Source: Candidula unifasciata (lineage: Eukaryota > Mollusca > Gastropoda > Stylommatophora > Geomitridae). Taken from it: a stretch of 64,000 nucleotides of DNA. The translations under genes and the position numbers were made by a program. Each line of letters begins with the position of its first letter. Positions within the stretch are counted from its first letter, which is position 1. The notes under the pieces are model-generated. The model was not told where the DNA came from. It did no database searches and worked only from the letters and a program-made list of their open reading frames with translations. Of the stretch, positions 25,581 through 35,990 are shown one piece after another. Where the stretch lies: NCBI GenBank assembly GCA_905116865.2, contig CAJHNH020001127.1, positions 1-64,000 of the forward strand, in the 5' to 3' direction.

Positions 25581-25857
25581 AAATCAGAAGAAAATCAGAA
25601 GAAGAAGTCAGTCGCCTTGAACATAGTACATCATGATATTACTCCGCGCAGGCAAATAATTACCCTTTCGATCCCACTGGATACCAGGCATTTGTCACGA
25701 GACAGACAGAAAGACCGACTGAATTACGGACCGACAGACAGAGGGGTGGATGGATGGATTTATGTATGAATGGACAGACAGACACAGCCACAGACATATA
25801 AACATTAGAAACAAAATGACAGGTCAAACGAAAATTTTCCAAAAAAAAAGTACTTAC
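25581..25857. other. Candidate intron sequence
   Basis: No gene. If the exon at 25858-25960 is real, this is the start of its downstream intron on the minus strand; it begins with GTAAGTAC. Confidence 0.4.
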
Positions 25858-25960
25858 GCAAATCTCCTCCTCCACATCGCTGTCCTCCGACTCCGGTTTT
25901 GCTGTCCTCTTGCCCTCCATGCTAGTCGAAGTCAGTGGAGCTATCTTCCTTATGATAACA
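25858..25960 (-). CDS. Candidate host-gene exon, unknown protein
   Basis: On the minus strand a 103-nt open stretch is bounded by the acceptor TTTCTGTTGCAG (ending at 25961) and the donor TGC|GTAAGTACT (starting at 25857). Read through, it enters in phase 2 and leaves in phase 0. The peptide includes KRTAKPESEDSDVEEEI, an acidic serine-rich segment with likely casein-kinase-2 sites. An internal ATG in good context (AGCATGG, codon 14 of the open stretch) could make this the first coding exon. No transposon motif overlaps it. I do not recognise the protein. Confidence 0.6.
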
Positions 25961-26227
25961 CTGCAACAGAAAGACACTGCCTGTTAGAGTACTACCCACA
26001 TTGTACCAGTTTCTGTCGCAGCATAATCGCAATTTGCCCGCGTATTCAGTTCTGCCTGTTCACACTTGAGTTCCTACTGTGACATTCATCTTCACTTAAA
26101 ATACCCGGGGCGCAAAGGACATCCAGATTTACATTTAACAAGTCCATGACCCTGTCGCAGGTATTCGCAAGTGCGTCCTTTCTTATTAGGCTTAAGACAA
26201 ACCATGCGATATTCACTGTTTCGTCAT
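25961..26227. other. No recognised feature
   Basis: Short spacer upstream (minus-strand sense) of the candidate exon; nothing further recognised. Confidence 0.35.
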
Positions 26228-26462
26228 ATCGGTTAGTTTGGAATCCTTTACATGACGATACAGAACCAACACCAACAGTCCCTGGCTGTTGTGTGGTTTT
26301 TCAAAGCAATTTACGTCCAGTAGTTTGTCACTGCTCACTGAACGGTCGGCTTTCTTGATACCACTGTCGAAACCAAAGTAAGACGCATGTCCCGCAGATG
26401 GGATCGAACCCGGCATTCCGGCATTAGGAAGCGTTCGCATCGACTTAGCCACAGAGCCGACT
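26228..26462 (-). mobile_element. SINE-C, minus strand, with target duplication
   Basis: Flanked by GTTTCGTCAT (26218-26227) and GTTCCGTCAT (26463-26472), a 10-bp duplication with one mismatch. The minus strand has box A in 'tctgtggctaagtcgatgcg' and a perfect box B GGTTCGATCCC. The body matches the other SINE-C copies. Confidence 0.9.
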
Positions 26463-26569
26463 GTTCCGTCATTCAAGCAGTTCTTTTTTTTTTTTACGGT
26501 TGTTAATTGTCCAGTAAAAAAAAATGACTATATAAGTAACTATAGGACCATTTTCGCGTTATCGGCGAA

Positions 26570-27230
26570 TGGGGCTTGTTGAATGTTGAGTTAAGAATCT
26601 ACATCAAAGCACTCTGGACACTCCCATGAGTGCTCACTCTCCATCTTCATCAGCAAGCGAAGAGTTCAAATTCTGATGGTACCAGTAACCGTCTGATTGT
26701 ATATCCGTCTCATTTTCCCCGAGTGTTGAGCGTCGGCCAGATCAGCTATTAACTTCTCGCAGCGCCATTCTCCGTAGACCGTAATAATCTATCTGCGCCT
26801 CAGCACTGTTCACTCGCTTCCAAAAGGCCATCACAATATCTAACTTGTCACATATCAATTCACCACCAAGTGATGCAGAGCCAGCCAGTCTTTTTGCCCG
26901 CTCACACATCGGTATCACCTGGAGAAAATATCCAAATGATGCTAATAACCTGGAAAATCTGAAGTCATGCTTGTCACTCTGCACGAAGCATGCCTGTTTT
27001 CAGCTTTCTCAACATGCTCTGTGAGTTAGTTACAATCACAGCATGTGCATGTATGTACAGCTGATTCTCAAGCCAGCAGAAGGTAGCAGAGACTGCCTCC
27101 ACCTCCATTCTTAAACTAAACGTTGTGATACCACATGCAAGGCTTTGCTCATGAATCATTTGTTGAACGAATGGACAACATTCGTTGTAACTTAAAGATA
27201 ATGTTTTTTTCTTCGTCTCCAAATACATTA
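26570..27230 (-). pseudogene. LINE-4 RNase H fragment, minus strand
   Basis: Minus-strand frames encode the middle of a LINE RNase H: RMEVEAVSATFCWL, with the catalytic Glu, then AVIVTNSQSMLRKL, in which the usual TDS is TNS. After a break follows a decayed GHAGV-like stretch with 'AKRLAGSASLGGEL'. The far end (26570-26740) is the reverse complement of the sequence after the RNase H in 16800-17172. Inactive. Confidence 0.78.
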
Positions 27231-27929
27231 GGATTTTTCTTGCTGTTGTTGGAATACAGCCTAATATTTTACTACTACTGCTGCAATAAAAATAAAAGAA
27301 TAGGGCTTATGGTGGCAGACCTAACATTTTTGGACCAATCGACACCCAATGCCTCCCGTCTTTACTTCTCATGACAATTTCTGTTTAGGATGGGTCGGTA
27401 GTATGTCCCTTTCATGTATTATGGAGAAACAGAAACAGGAGCACCGAATCCGTCTCGCGGCAGCCGCCTGCTCCAAAGTTTAGTAAAGCTGCTGCTGCTG
27501 CTGCTGCTGCTACTACTACTTTTTCTAATCTTCAATGACAAAGATATATTGCATAAGATGTTCTTCATTTTATAAAATGCAGTTATTGCCTGTCGCCTGT
27601 GCTCTTTTTGACAGTGGCGAGGAAAGACAATTTAAATTTTAACTTTAAAGTATCTTAATACATTCTTTAATAATGTCACAATTTATAGCTAACTTTTCTT
27701 GATTTTCGCCCCGGCACCCCTGGCATACGCACCAATTTTGAGAACGTTTGCTGTAATACCTCGGTCGAGTCAGCTGGCAAGACCTTGCCAGCTCCTGTAC
27801 CACGCAACCGGGTCGCAGTTTCCCCCGCTACTACAGACTTAGGCAACAGCAACTATTGTGTTAATGAGAGAGTTATTTCAGTCCATAGCAGTGTATGCAG
27901 AAATGGGTATAATATAACCACTATTCGTA
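27231..27929. other. No recognised gene; GCT/ACT triplets
   Basis: Contains (GCT)n with trailing ACT at about 27489-27523. Otherwise unrecognised. Confidence 0.4.
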
Positions 27930-28032
27930 TTTGGCCCGACCGCAACTATTCGGTCGAATACCGAATAGTCATTCGGTCCACTATTCGGCCCCAAAGCGAA
28001 TACGAAGCGAATATTCGGTACAGCCCTAATAT
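27930..28032 (-). mobile_element. Possible hAT terminus with ATTCGG repeats
   Basis: The minus strand starts TTAGGGCTGTACCGAATATT and continues with CGAATA/ATTCGG motifs in both orientations (about seven in 100 bp). Some hAT transposons carry TAGGGCTG-type ends with such subterminal repeats. I could not find the other end, so this is a tentative call. Confidence 0.4.
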
Positions 28033-28044
28033 ATACACACACAC

Positions 28045-28048
<4 letters not shown>

Positions 28049-28140
<92 letters not shown>
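28049..28140. repeat. (TA)n microsatellite
   Basis: About 46 TA units next to the ATTCGG-rich terminus. Confidence 0.96.
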
Positions 28141-28142
<2 letters not shown>

Positions 28143-28499
28143 CATTAACATCAATATTATAATAATACCGACTTCCGTTTTCATAATGGCGAATAGCAAA
28201 GGTGTTTATTTTCGCTGGGGGTCATTTATCTCGGATTGTTCTGCTTCCAAATCATAGACTGCTATTCTGTGCGTATTTCCAACGCAGGATATTATGTGTT
28301 TTTCGTAAGAGCAGCGTGTAATGTAGTTGTGTTATGTCGGATAATCACCGATAGTTTTGGCAGACTCGACCATGCTGCCTTCGCAATGTTTTGATCGCGG
28401 CGGCCCACTCAGGAAGACAGAATCTCGTCAGCAGGGGACTGCAAACTGTCTACAGAGCAAACTCGATCAAAGCTGTCGCCAGAAACGGAATGTGTGAAA

Positions 28500-28503
<4 letters not shown>
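28141..28503. other. No recognised feature
   Basis: Nothing recognised between the two microsatellites. Confidence 0.4.

Positions 28504-28534
<31 letters not shown>
28504..28534. repeat. (GT)n microsatellite
   Basis: About 15 GT units. Confidence 0.93.
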
Positions 28535-28536
<2 letters not shown>

Positions 28537-28616
28537 GAGGAATCGACACATACGGTTAACTAAAGAGCCATAATAATACTGATAGGACCAACAACAACAA
28601 TCATAATATATATTTA

Positions 28617-28700
28617 TATAGACGCGAAGAAAAGACACTGGCGTTGGACAGGAGCATTGTTAAGAAAACATAAGAACAAAATAACTAGAACGTATGTAAT
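28617..28700 (+). pseudogene. LINE-R C-terminal scrap
   Basis: One frame reads RHWRWTGALLRKHKN, the RRWRWxGHxLR box of RTE-like LINEs with His replaced by Ala. Too short to say more. Confidence 0.55.
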
Positions 28701-28719
28701 AAACTAGGTTCACCTAGGG

Positions 28720-29530
28720 TTACCAGATAAAAAAAAACTTCATGTTATGCCAAACCATTGCCAAAATATGGCAGAAAAATGTCAGATAAAGTGTAACATT
28801 GTACTCGCTTCACATCAGAAGCTCTGGAATGAATTCTTCACTGTCATCCTCACTGGAACAAGTGGAAGACACAGCGTAAACCTTTTCGGATGTAAAATCT
28901 TTAAGCATTTTCTCAGATGGGATGAAATCTTTGCAACTCATCTATAATGATGGCATATTTCTTGTTCCGAAAATCGTAAATATGGTTATCCTTAAGTGCA
29001 GGCGATATGATATTTTGTTTTTTATTAGCAATGAACATTTAGTTCTATACAACTGTATGTGCTCCAATGTACTCCCTGACCATGCGCTCTTATGATATTA
29101 CATAGATGATCAATTGTGCGTATTGAACAATGGCAGGTGATATCTACAGCAAGTCGCAACTCTGCTGCCTTTAACTTTATTATTACGTTGTCTAGGAGTC
29201 ATTGTTGTAATAAGCTGTGACTGGCTTTTTGACAGAGCTTCCACCCTGTGTTTTTCGGATTTGTCATGATTTGATATGCTACTAATTTTTGGTGCAACAG
29301 TGCACTGACAGTTTACAATAGGCTGCCTCTGATCCGTTTAAAGATCTTTTGAACCGTAGGTATGTTTTCTTCCAGTTAATATTATATTTGCGATGTCATA
29401 AGATGCTTTCCATTTTTTTGGATGACGTGGCCATTGGTAAAAGTAATAATATCTATCATAGATAGAACTAGGTCCATATCCTCTCTATTTTCTGTCCTCG
29501 AGTAGTTTCTGAAGTCTGAATCACTTGGTA
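28720..29530 (-). pseudogene. Probable hAT-family transposase remnant
   Basis: Minus-strand frames, broken by stops and shifts, include AAELRLAVDITCHCSIRTID followed by H-L, then (next frame) LEHIQLYRTKCSLLIKNK. This resembles the region before the first catalytic Asp in the BED-zinc-finger hAT-like families common in animals. The last frame ends SSEDDSEEFIPELL. No intact domain; recognised by family resemblance only. Confidence 0.5.
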
Positions 29531-30025
29531 TCAGTGGTGGGTTTTGGTTTTATATTCCGCATTTATTCTAGTAGGTTAACATAAATTACAGAGGGCCTTG
29601 CTCTATCGAAGCCATGATCCGTTTAGGAAGACAAATACAATAAGGAATGGCGCGAATCTCCGTTAGTCCGTACCAGGACATAACAACAAAGTCAAACTGA
29701 AATAAAGATGTTAAGTGTAGGTCTACATTGCTTTTAGTAAATCTGCGTGTTTCTCACGGAGGAACCATGAAGAAAATGTGAGCACATCTTGATAAGAAAA
29801 GCCAGGAAAAACCCAAATATGCCAATTCATTATCTTATGCCAGTTCAATTTCAAATATGCCAAATTTGTGGAATCTGACACCAAAAATACCAATATCGCA
29901 GCCATGGGTCCCTCAGGGGCATCGAATTCAAGTCAGACTCAAATCATATGGAGAAGGGTGAATTTGAAAAGATGGGGAGGGCATGGGGTGAGCTTTATGC
30001 GACAAAGCTACTGGGCAATACAAGA
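29531..30025. other. No recognised feature
   Basis: AT-rich; may contain more of the decayed transposase, but I cannot follow it. Confidence 0.4.
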
Positions 30026-30362
30026 TGGCTGCGTGGTCTCGAGGCATGGTTTCCGCCTTGAGTGCTAGAGGTTCCGGGTTCAATCCCCGGTAAGGGCTGG
30101 AATTTTTCAAGTGGACTTTGACTTCTAGTAATTCCCCCTGGTCTCTGGGTAGTAGGATCAGACGCCCGTGTGCATCGTTGAGCACGTAAAAAAATCCCCT
30201 GCCAGCTGGAAATCGAGTTAAAAATCTACCGAGAGTATTTCTGGACCATCGCCTCTGCACTGTGCTAAGCTTCTTCGGACTCAGACTTGAGTAAGAAGAA
30301 GAACGGAGCACTTACTACCCGTGTGCCAAGACGTTGATCCGTTGTTCAAACCTCAAACTGGG
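30026..30362 (+). mobile_element. SINE-B, plus strand
   Basis: Head 'gctgcgtggtctcgaggcat', box B 'gggttcaatccccgg', body 'cttctagtaattccccctgg' and 'cttcggactcagacttgag', end 'tccgttgttcaaacctcaaact'. Slightly shorter than the other copies. Confidence 0.88.
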
Positions 30363-31351
30363 GGATACAGAGAAGAAGACCAACCAACAATAACAGACAA
30401 GCGTGCAGTAACATTAGAATGAACTGAAGAAAAACGTTGCCAGAAATTCTCCAGCAACAGCCGATGGCGATTACTCCTGCGCTGACACGTCCTTCTACAG
30501 AAGCCTCTAAAACGAGTGCAAAGGTAGAGCAAATGAAGAATTAAAAGACTCGAAACCAAGTAATGAAGAAGGATACGGATCATACTGTTGACTAAATGGA
30601 GCATAAAGACAAACAGAAACATTCCCTGATAGCCCATACATCAGACAGGAGATGAACTATGCTCTGAATCCCTATAACACGGTTAATTTATTTATTGGCA
30701 TACCCCAAAAAAAAATGCAACGTCTGAAAGACACCACGCAGCCGTCTACTTGTTGTAAGTTATCCTAAGTCTGTACACAGATCAACCAGGCGGTGAAGAA
30801 AGACAACAAAAAAGACAGCAGACACAAATAAACCTTTGAAATGTGAATCGTCTATACAAGAAAAGCAGCCGCTATTGAGAATGCGAACATAAGCTAAATC
30901 GCGCTTACAGTGAAATGGGAGCTGGTGTAGAGAACAGGAATCCGTTAAGCAAGAAATTAAAGATCTAAGTCGTACCCTAAAAAAAAAATTATTGCAAAAA
31001 AAAAAAAAAAAAAGCCAATGGCAAAAGAAACTGCAGCAAATGTCAGATAAGAGAAAGGATTTGTTTTAAAAAAAAAAAAAAACAGAAACGAGAGGTCAAG
31101 AAGAATGCGACTACAGAAAATATCGGACTGTACAAAAGGTGCGATCAGCAAAGTCAAGCAGTTTCGAATAGAAATACAGTAAAGGAAGCACCAACAACAA
31201 ATAAAGATCCCCCCCCCCCCCCACAAAACAGCTACGAGTACAATTCTTTTTTCTTGGCTGTTACAGTGGACTGTTAAGTGCACGAGTTCGACCATATACT
31301 TTCATTCCGACTTACAATCAGGTTGCTACTGGTACCACTGGAATAGGAAGC
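30363..31351. other. A-rich non-genic stretch
   Basis: A-rich, with several poly-A runs (about 30996-31012, 31067-31081) and a C run near 31209-31221. No gene or family seen. Confidence 0.45.
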
Positions 31352-32062
31352 CTGACTGCTGAGAATGGGAAAAGAGCGTGTCCACATCCTGAGTGCTGAG
31401 AATGGGAACAGAGCGCGTCTACATCATGAGTGCTGAGAATGGGAAAAGAGCGTGTCCACATTCTGAGTGCTGAAAATGGAAACAGCGCGCGTCTACACCC
31501 TAAGTGCTGAAAATGGAAACAGCGCGCGTCTACACCCTGAGTGCTGAGAATGGGAACAGAACGCTTCTACATCCTGAGTGATGAGAATGGGAACAGAGCG
31601 CGTCTACATCCCGAGTGCCGGGAATGCGAACAGAGCCCGCCTACATCCTGAATGCTATAAGGGGAACAGAGCGGTTCTACATTCTGAGTGCTGGGAATGG
31701 GAATAGAGCGCTTATACATCCTGAGTGCTGAGAATGGGAAAACAGAGCGCTTATACATCCTGAGTTCTGAGAATGGGAACAGAGCGCTTCTACATCCTGA
31801 GTGCTTGGAATGCGAACAGAGCTAGCCTACATCCTGAATGCTTTAAGGGGAACAGAGCGGTTCTACATCCTGAGTGCTGAGAATAGGAATAGAGCGCGTC
31901 TACATCCTGAGTGCTGGGAATGAGAAAAGAGCGCGTCTAGATCCGGAGTGCTGAGAATGGCAACAGAGCGCGTCTAGATCCAGAGTGCTGAGAATGGGAA
32001 CAGAGCGCGTCTTCATCCGGAATGCTGAGAATAGGAACAGAGCGCGTCTAGATCCTGGGTGC
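31352..32062. repeat. 37-bp minisatellite, about 19 units
   Basis: Unit: 'ctgagtgctgagaatggg', then 'aacagagcgcgtctacatc'. Variation clusters at the 'gcgcgtc/gcgcttc' and 'gaatggg/ggaatgcg' positions. A block with the rarer 'aatgctataaggggaacagagcggttc' form occurs twice (about 31650 and 31835), so part of the array was duplicated as a multi-unit block of roughly 185 bp. Confidence 0.95.
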
Positions 32063-32189
32063 TGTTATATCTTTTCTTAACTCAAACATTCCATCGGGTT
32101 AATCTGGGTTAAATAATATCATATGAACTACACAGACTAGATCAGAGAAGTAACATTCGTGCAAATTATTGGTCGGGTGGAGGGGGTGG

Positions 32190-32460
32190 GGTGTGTTGTA
32201 GCGGCTAAAAGTTCAGCTGCCGATCCGAGGGTCGTGGAATCAGGTCCTGACGGAACTGAACTTTTAATTCTTCTCCGAAAATCCCCTTGGCTCTGAAGTC
32301 GACCCAGGATTTAACGGGTCAAATAAAAAAAATCATGGGCGGCACACGCACCCGGTGTGATGTTGACCATATTACCCACCAAGTGTCCTCAGATCTAAAA
32401 AAAAAATGTCTAACCCCATATGCCCAAAACGCAGGAAGAAGTGGAAAAGGTAACTTTAAA
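32190..32460 (+). mobile_element. SINE-D, plus strand
   Basis: Head 'tgttgtagcggctaaaag' (box-A-like) with 'gggtcgtggaatcaggtcc' in the box B position. Body 'gaagtcgacccagg', 'gtgtgatgttgaccatattacccaccaagtg', 'ccccatatgccc'. Longer phrases are shared with 62888-63165. Confidence 0.75.
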
Positions 32461-32521
32461 TTGGTCGGGGGGAAAGGGAGGTTGGGGGGGGGGGCCGTAA
32501 GCACGTGCGTAAGGTTAGAGT

Positions 32522-32570
32522 TAAAGTCGAGACGATCGACTTCATTGAACCGGATGTTACTCTATATGAC
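32522..32570. repeat. Single relative of the 14.1 kb tandem unit
   Basis: Contains GTCGAGACGATCGACTTCAT, matching the unit start at 14221, then diverges. Confidence 0.6.
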
Positions 32571-32666
32571 TCGGTCTGTCTGCGAAGAATGGTTAGCTGA
32601 TTGTCGAAAGCCTTGCACAAAACACGATACGTAGCACCGGCGACGATTATCGGGGATCTAAGTTAA

Positions 32667-32860
32667 TCTGGTAATCCTAGTTTCAGCTTCATAGCAAACG
32701 GGTCACCCCACAGTTGCTCTGCTCCTGTGCCAACGAAAAACAAACGCAGCTCATAGTGTCACGCCATGCACTCAACTCAGAAGCTGGGCGACGAAACTAC
32801 ATCCTTCCAGTCTACAAATGGAGCAAAATTGCACGGCCATCGTCTGGCAGAGAAAAAAAA
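32667..32860 (+). repeat. Dispersed repeat K, copy 2
   Basis: Shares 'gtttcagcttcatagcaaac' and 'gctcctgtgc' with copy 3 at 46745, and 'ctcatagtgtcacg', 'actcaactca', 'ccagtctacaaatgga' with copies 1 and 3. Compared with copy 3 it lacks about 240 bp in the middle. Confidence 0.65.
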
Positions 32861-32942
32861 ACATTTGCCACGGGGGATCTAAGTAAAAACTGCAGTCGTT
32901 ACTTGAAGGACGCTGCGGTGAAACGACCCTACGGTCGTCACA

Positions 32943-33148
32943 CAGTGGTTCTCAACCTATGGGTCGCGACCTTTTTTTTCTTTTTTAAGATCGAACGACC
33001 CTTTGACATGGGTCGCCAATGACAATCGCTAAACAAATATTCACTAATCTTATTAAGTAGCGACAAAAAACATTGTATTTTTAGGGGTCGCCACAACAAG
33101 CGGGACTGTATTAAAGAGTCGCGGCATTACGAAGGTAGGGAACCACTG
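32943..33148. mobile_element. hAT-type MITE, about 206 bp
   Basis: Left end CAGTGGTTCTCAACC; right end, reverse-complemented, CAGTGGTTCCCTACC, with GGGTCGC-type inner sequence on both sides. CAGNGGTTCTCAACC termini are a well-known mark of a group of hAT elements. Flanks TCGTCACA and GTCTAACA agree at only 4 of 8 positions, so the 8-bp target duplication is decayed or absent. No transposase inside. Confidence 0.8.
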
Positions 33149-33274
33149 GTCTAACACATAAAGTGTTTACTATAAATCATTAGAAGCGTTGTAACAGTTT
33201 TGCTCCATATGTTCTAAATTGTTATTGTAAATACTCTAGACTCACACACTGGTTACTTCAAACAAGTACGCAAA

Positions 33275-33553
33275 CTTCTTCTTCTTGTTTGCGCTTACCA
33301 GTGTTTGCGCTTACCAGCTGTGAGTGGTATGTTCCAGTAGTTCGTCCTCTTACAGAACTGAGTGTTGCAGGCGAATTCATTTTACAGATCTGACTCATCT
33401 GTATGCAGACTGGTGGTTTCTTGCCTCTCAGACAGATGCACTCCCATCTTCGAAGGAAGCTCCCAATTAGTCAACTTTAACGACATGCATGTTAGGGAGG
33501 CAGTGGGTCTGTTCTTGTTTTCCCCCACACTTGGGCCCTGAAACCCACATAGG
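33275..33553 (-). mobile_element. SINE-A, minus strand
   Basis: Reversed GAA tail, then 'ttacagatctgactcatctgtatgcagactggtgg', through to the head 'gggccctgaaacccacataggg'. Just after the tail the phrase 'gtttgcgcttaccag' is present twice in tandem (33287-33318), a local duplication absent from other copies. Confidence 0.88.
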
Positions 33554-33789
33554 GAACATAACGTTTTAATGTTTCTCATTATTATTAGTATTATTAATAT
33601 TGTTGTTGTTACTGTTATGGTTGTTACCATAAGCATCAGAATTATTATGCACTCCGTTATAGTTTGATGAGATTTTAACATAACAAATAGTATTTGTAAC
33701 GCAAATGTAAGCAATGAATATTCACTGTCATTTTGTGAGGCAAGCTTACCCCGATTACTTGAGAAAACGTGTCTGGGCGGCGGCTTGGA

Positions 33790-34035
33790 ACGATTCACCG
33801 CTAGTCAACTAGCCGCTCAGCTGCAGACCTAAAGGTCTTAGGTTCCAATCCGCTCCTGTGGATCTTTTTTCTTCCTCAAAAACTGACCCTGTTTCCCAGG
33901 TCGACCCAGCCCAAACCAGAAATGGCATGGGAAGTCAAGGCGACCAGTCCGATGCTGACCGCATCACCGATCGAGAAAACTGATCATGTCTAGAAAAAAA
34001 TACCCGATGCGACATAGTTGTTTTTAAAAAAAAAG
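33790..34035 (+). mobile_element. SINE-D, plus strand
   Basis: tRNA-like head 'actagccgctcagctgcag' with box B 'ggttccaatcc'. Body 'caggtcgacccag', 'ggcatgggaagtcaaggcgacc', 'gatgctgaccgcatcacc'. Directly followed by Repeat-E. Confidence 0.75.
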
Positions 34036-34043
34036 GGTTATTT

Positions 34044-34250
34044 ACTGTATTTTAGCCCCACCCTGGCTTCTGCCGGGGGTCCTGAATATAGCCAGGGCAT
34101 AAATATGGCCTAACAGCTGAAAGAGGTTTCTGGGACCTCTCCACTGGTTATCCTCATCCACATGGTGGCACTTTGTGTCACCGGGTTTTTATCTCTTCTG
34201 TGATGTTCTGGTGGGGTACAATGGGGTACAACTACGTACCTACCTACTGC
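34044..34250 (+). repeat. Repeat-E, copy 1
   Basis: Shares 'tatagccagggcataaatatggcctaac', 'tcctcatccacatggtggcactttgtgtc', and an end in 'ggtggggtacaactac...ctacctac' with copies at 41598 and 58398, all in plus orientation. No coding frame or box A/B is clear. Confidence 0.75.
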
Positions 34251-34339
34251 ACTGAACCTACACAGCACTGCCTTATGTCAGAGGATCTACTTATGTACAA
34301 GTCATCTGTACTATGTGGGTTATGCACTTAGCATCACAC

Positions 34340-34500
34340 CGTCTGCCTTTATTTCCAAGCACTGTACCTGGTACCCAGTCAAAGCTGGGTCGACCTGAGA
34401 GCCAGGATCATTTTCAAAAAGTCCGGCTCCGTCAGGACCCGAACCCACGACCTTCCGATCCGCAAGCAAGACTAGCCGCTGCACCATGTCAGCTATCTAC
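34340..34500 (-). mobile_element. SINE-D fragment, minus strand
   Basis: Shows the tRNA-like head at its high end ('cgcaagcaagactagccgctgcaccatg', box A on the minus strand) and 'tacccagtcaaagctgggtcgacc', as at 11552-11825. Confidence 0.7.
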
Positions 34501-34608
34501 ATATGCGTGCAGTCGAAATGTGAATTATTTTAGCGTCTGAACCAAAAAATGACGTTTAACTCGATGAATCGGCTGAAGTCACAAAACATGAGTTTCGAAA
34601 GGAGATCA

Positions 34609-34841
34609 CCTCGTGTGGGTTCCGGGGCCCCATTGAGGGGTAACACAAGAAGAGACTCACTGCCTGACCAACAAGCATGTCGTAAAAGTCGGCTAAGTAA
34701 GGGTTTCCTTCGAGGTCAGAGTGAATCTGCCTTTGACGCAATGAACCAACAATCTGCATATACATGAAGATCTGTCAAATTAATGTGCCCACAACATTCG
34801 GGTTCTGTAAAAAGACTAAAGACCAGAGGTGGACGAACAAC
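34609..34841 (+). mobile_element. SINE-A, plus strand, with giant GAA tail
   Basis: Head 'cctcgtgtgggttccggggc' to 'gaccagaggtggacgaacaact', then straight into the (GAA)n at 34842. About 40 bp between 'gaacaacc' and the tail in other copies are missing here. Confidence 0.9.
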
Positions 34842-35293
34842 TAGAAGAAGAAGAAGAAGAAGAAGAAGAAGAAGAAGAAGAAGAAGAAGAAGAAGAAGAA
34901 GAAGAAGAAGAAGAAGAAGAAGAAGAAGAAGAAGAAGAAGAAGAAGAAGAAGAAGAAGAAGAAGAAGAAGAAGAAGAAGAAGAAGAAGAAGAAGAAAAAG
35001 AAGAAGAAGAAGAAAAAGAAGAAGAAAAAGAAGAAGAAGAAGAAGAAGAAGAAGAAGAAGAAGAAGAAGAAGAAGAAGAAGAAGAAGAAGAAGAAGAAGA
35101 AGAAGAAGAAGAAGAAGAAGAAGAAGAAGAAGAAGAAGAAGAAGAAGAAAAACAAGAAGAAGAAGAAGAAGAAAAAGAAGAAGAAGAAGAAGAAGACGAA
35201 GAAGAAGAAGAAGAAGAAGGAGAAGAAGAAGAAGGAGAAGAAGAAGAAGAAGAAGAAGAAGAAGAAGAAGAAGAAGAAGAAGAAGAAGAAGAA
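34842..35293. repeat. (GAA)n tract, about 450 bp
   Basis: Around 150 triplets, with scattered AAA, GAC, CAA and GGA variants in the second half. The plus strand is almost pure purine, so triplex (H-DNA) formation is possible. All long frames across it (poly-Glu, Arg, Lys, Leu, Phe) are products of the repeat. Confidence 0.97.
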
Positions 35294-35629
35294 AGAACTG
35301 TCTGTCACAATTAGCCACTTCAGGCTGACAGATTTACTGCAGAGGAGATCGGAGCACCACCGGACGTGTCCAGAGCGCAATGATGATAATATGAAATGAG
35401 CTGTATATTCCTCCCAAACGTCAAACAGTTTTCATAAAACATCAGTCATGTAGAAATGTGGACCAGATGCTACACAAGTTTTATTCACCTGATATAACAG
35501 CGCCGTGCCACAACAACCCCCAAGTACCGACTGTTGTAAAGGAAAAGCCTCTATCTCTTATAATGTGATTATACCTTGATGCGGTTAAAGACCGGTGGGT
35601 TGCAACAACCGCAAGAGATACTTCATATT
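35294..35629. other. No recognised feature
   Basis: No gene or repeat family seen. Confidence 0.4.
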
Positions 35630-35990
35630 ATAATACTACTATGGCTGCTGCTACTAACGCTCATTTACTTCTAATACTAAAACTATTGCTACTACTACCA
35701 TCACCACGACTACAAATAGTACTAATACTGCTACTACCACCGCCGCAACTACATTACTACTATTACTACAACGTCTACTAACTACTACTTCTATTACTGC
35801 TACTACTACTACTACTACTAACACCATTACTACTACCACTATTACTACTACTACAACTATTATCACTACCACCAGTACTAACTACTACTTCTATTACTGC
35901 TACTACTACTACTACTAACACCATTACTACTACCACTATTACTACTACTACAACTATTATCACTACCACCAGTACTAACTACTACTACTA
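35630..35990. repeat. Imperfect (TAC)n region with a 100-bp tandem duplication
   Basis: TAC/CTA triplets with substitutions. Within it, 35780-35879 and 35880-35976 are near-identical tandem copies, starting 'aactactacttctattactgc' and ending 'tatcactaccaccagtact'; they differ mainly by one triplet. Confidence 0.92.

Noticed and set aside
30040..30110. Functional tRNA gene (box B GGTTCAATCCC)
   Set aside because: The same sequence heads five dispersed about 390-bp copies and does not fold as a complete tRNA; it is a SINE-B head. The same applies to the SINE-C and SINE-D heads.
34783..35380. Long frames encoding poly-Glu, poly-Arg, poly-Leu or poly-Phe
   Set aside because: All are readings of the (GAA)n tract in different frames and strands.
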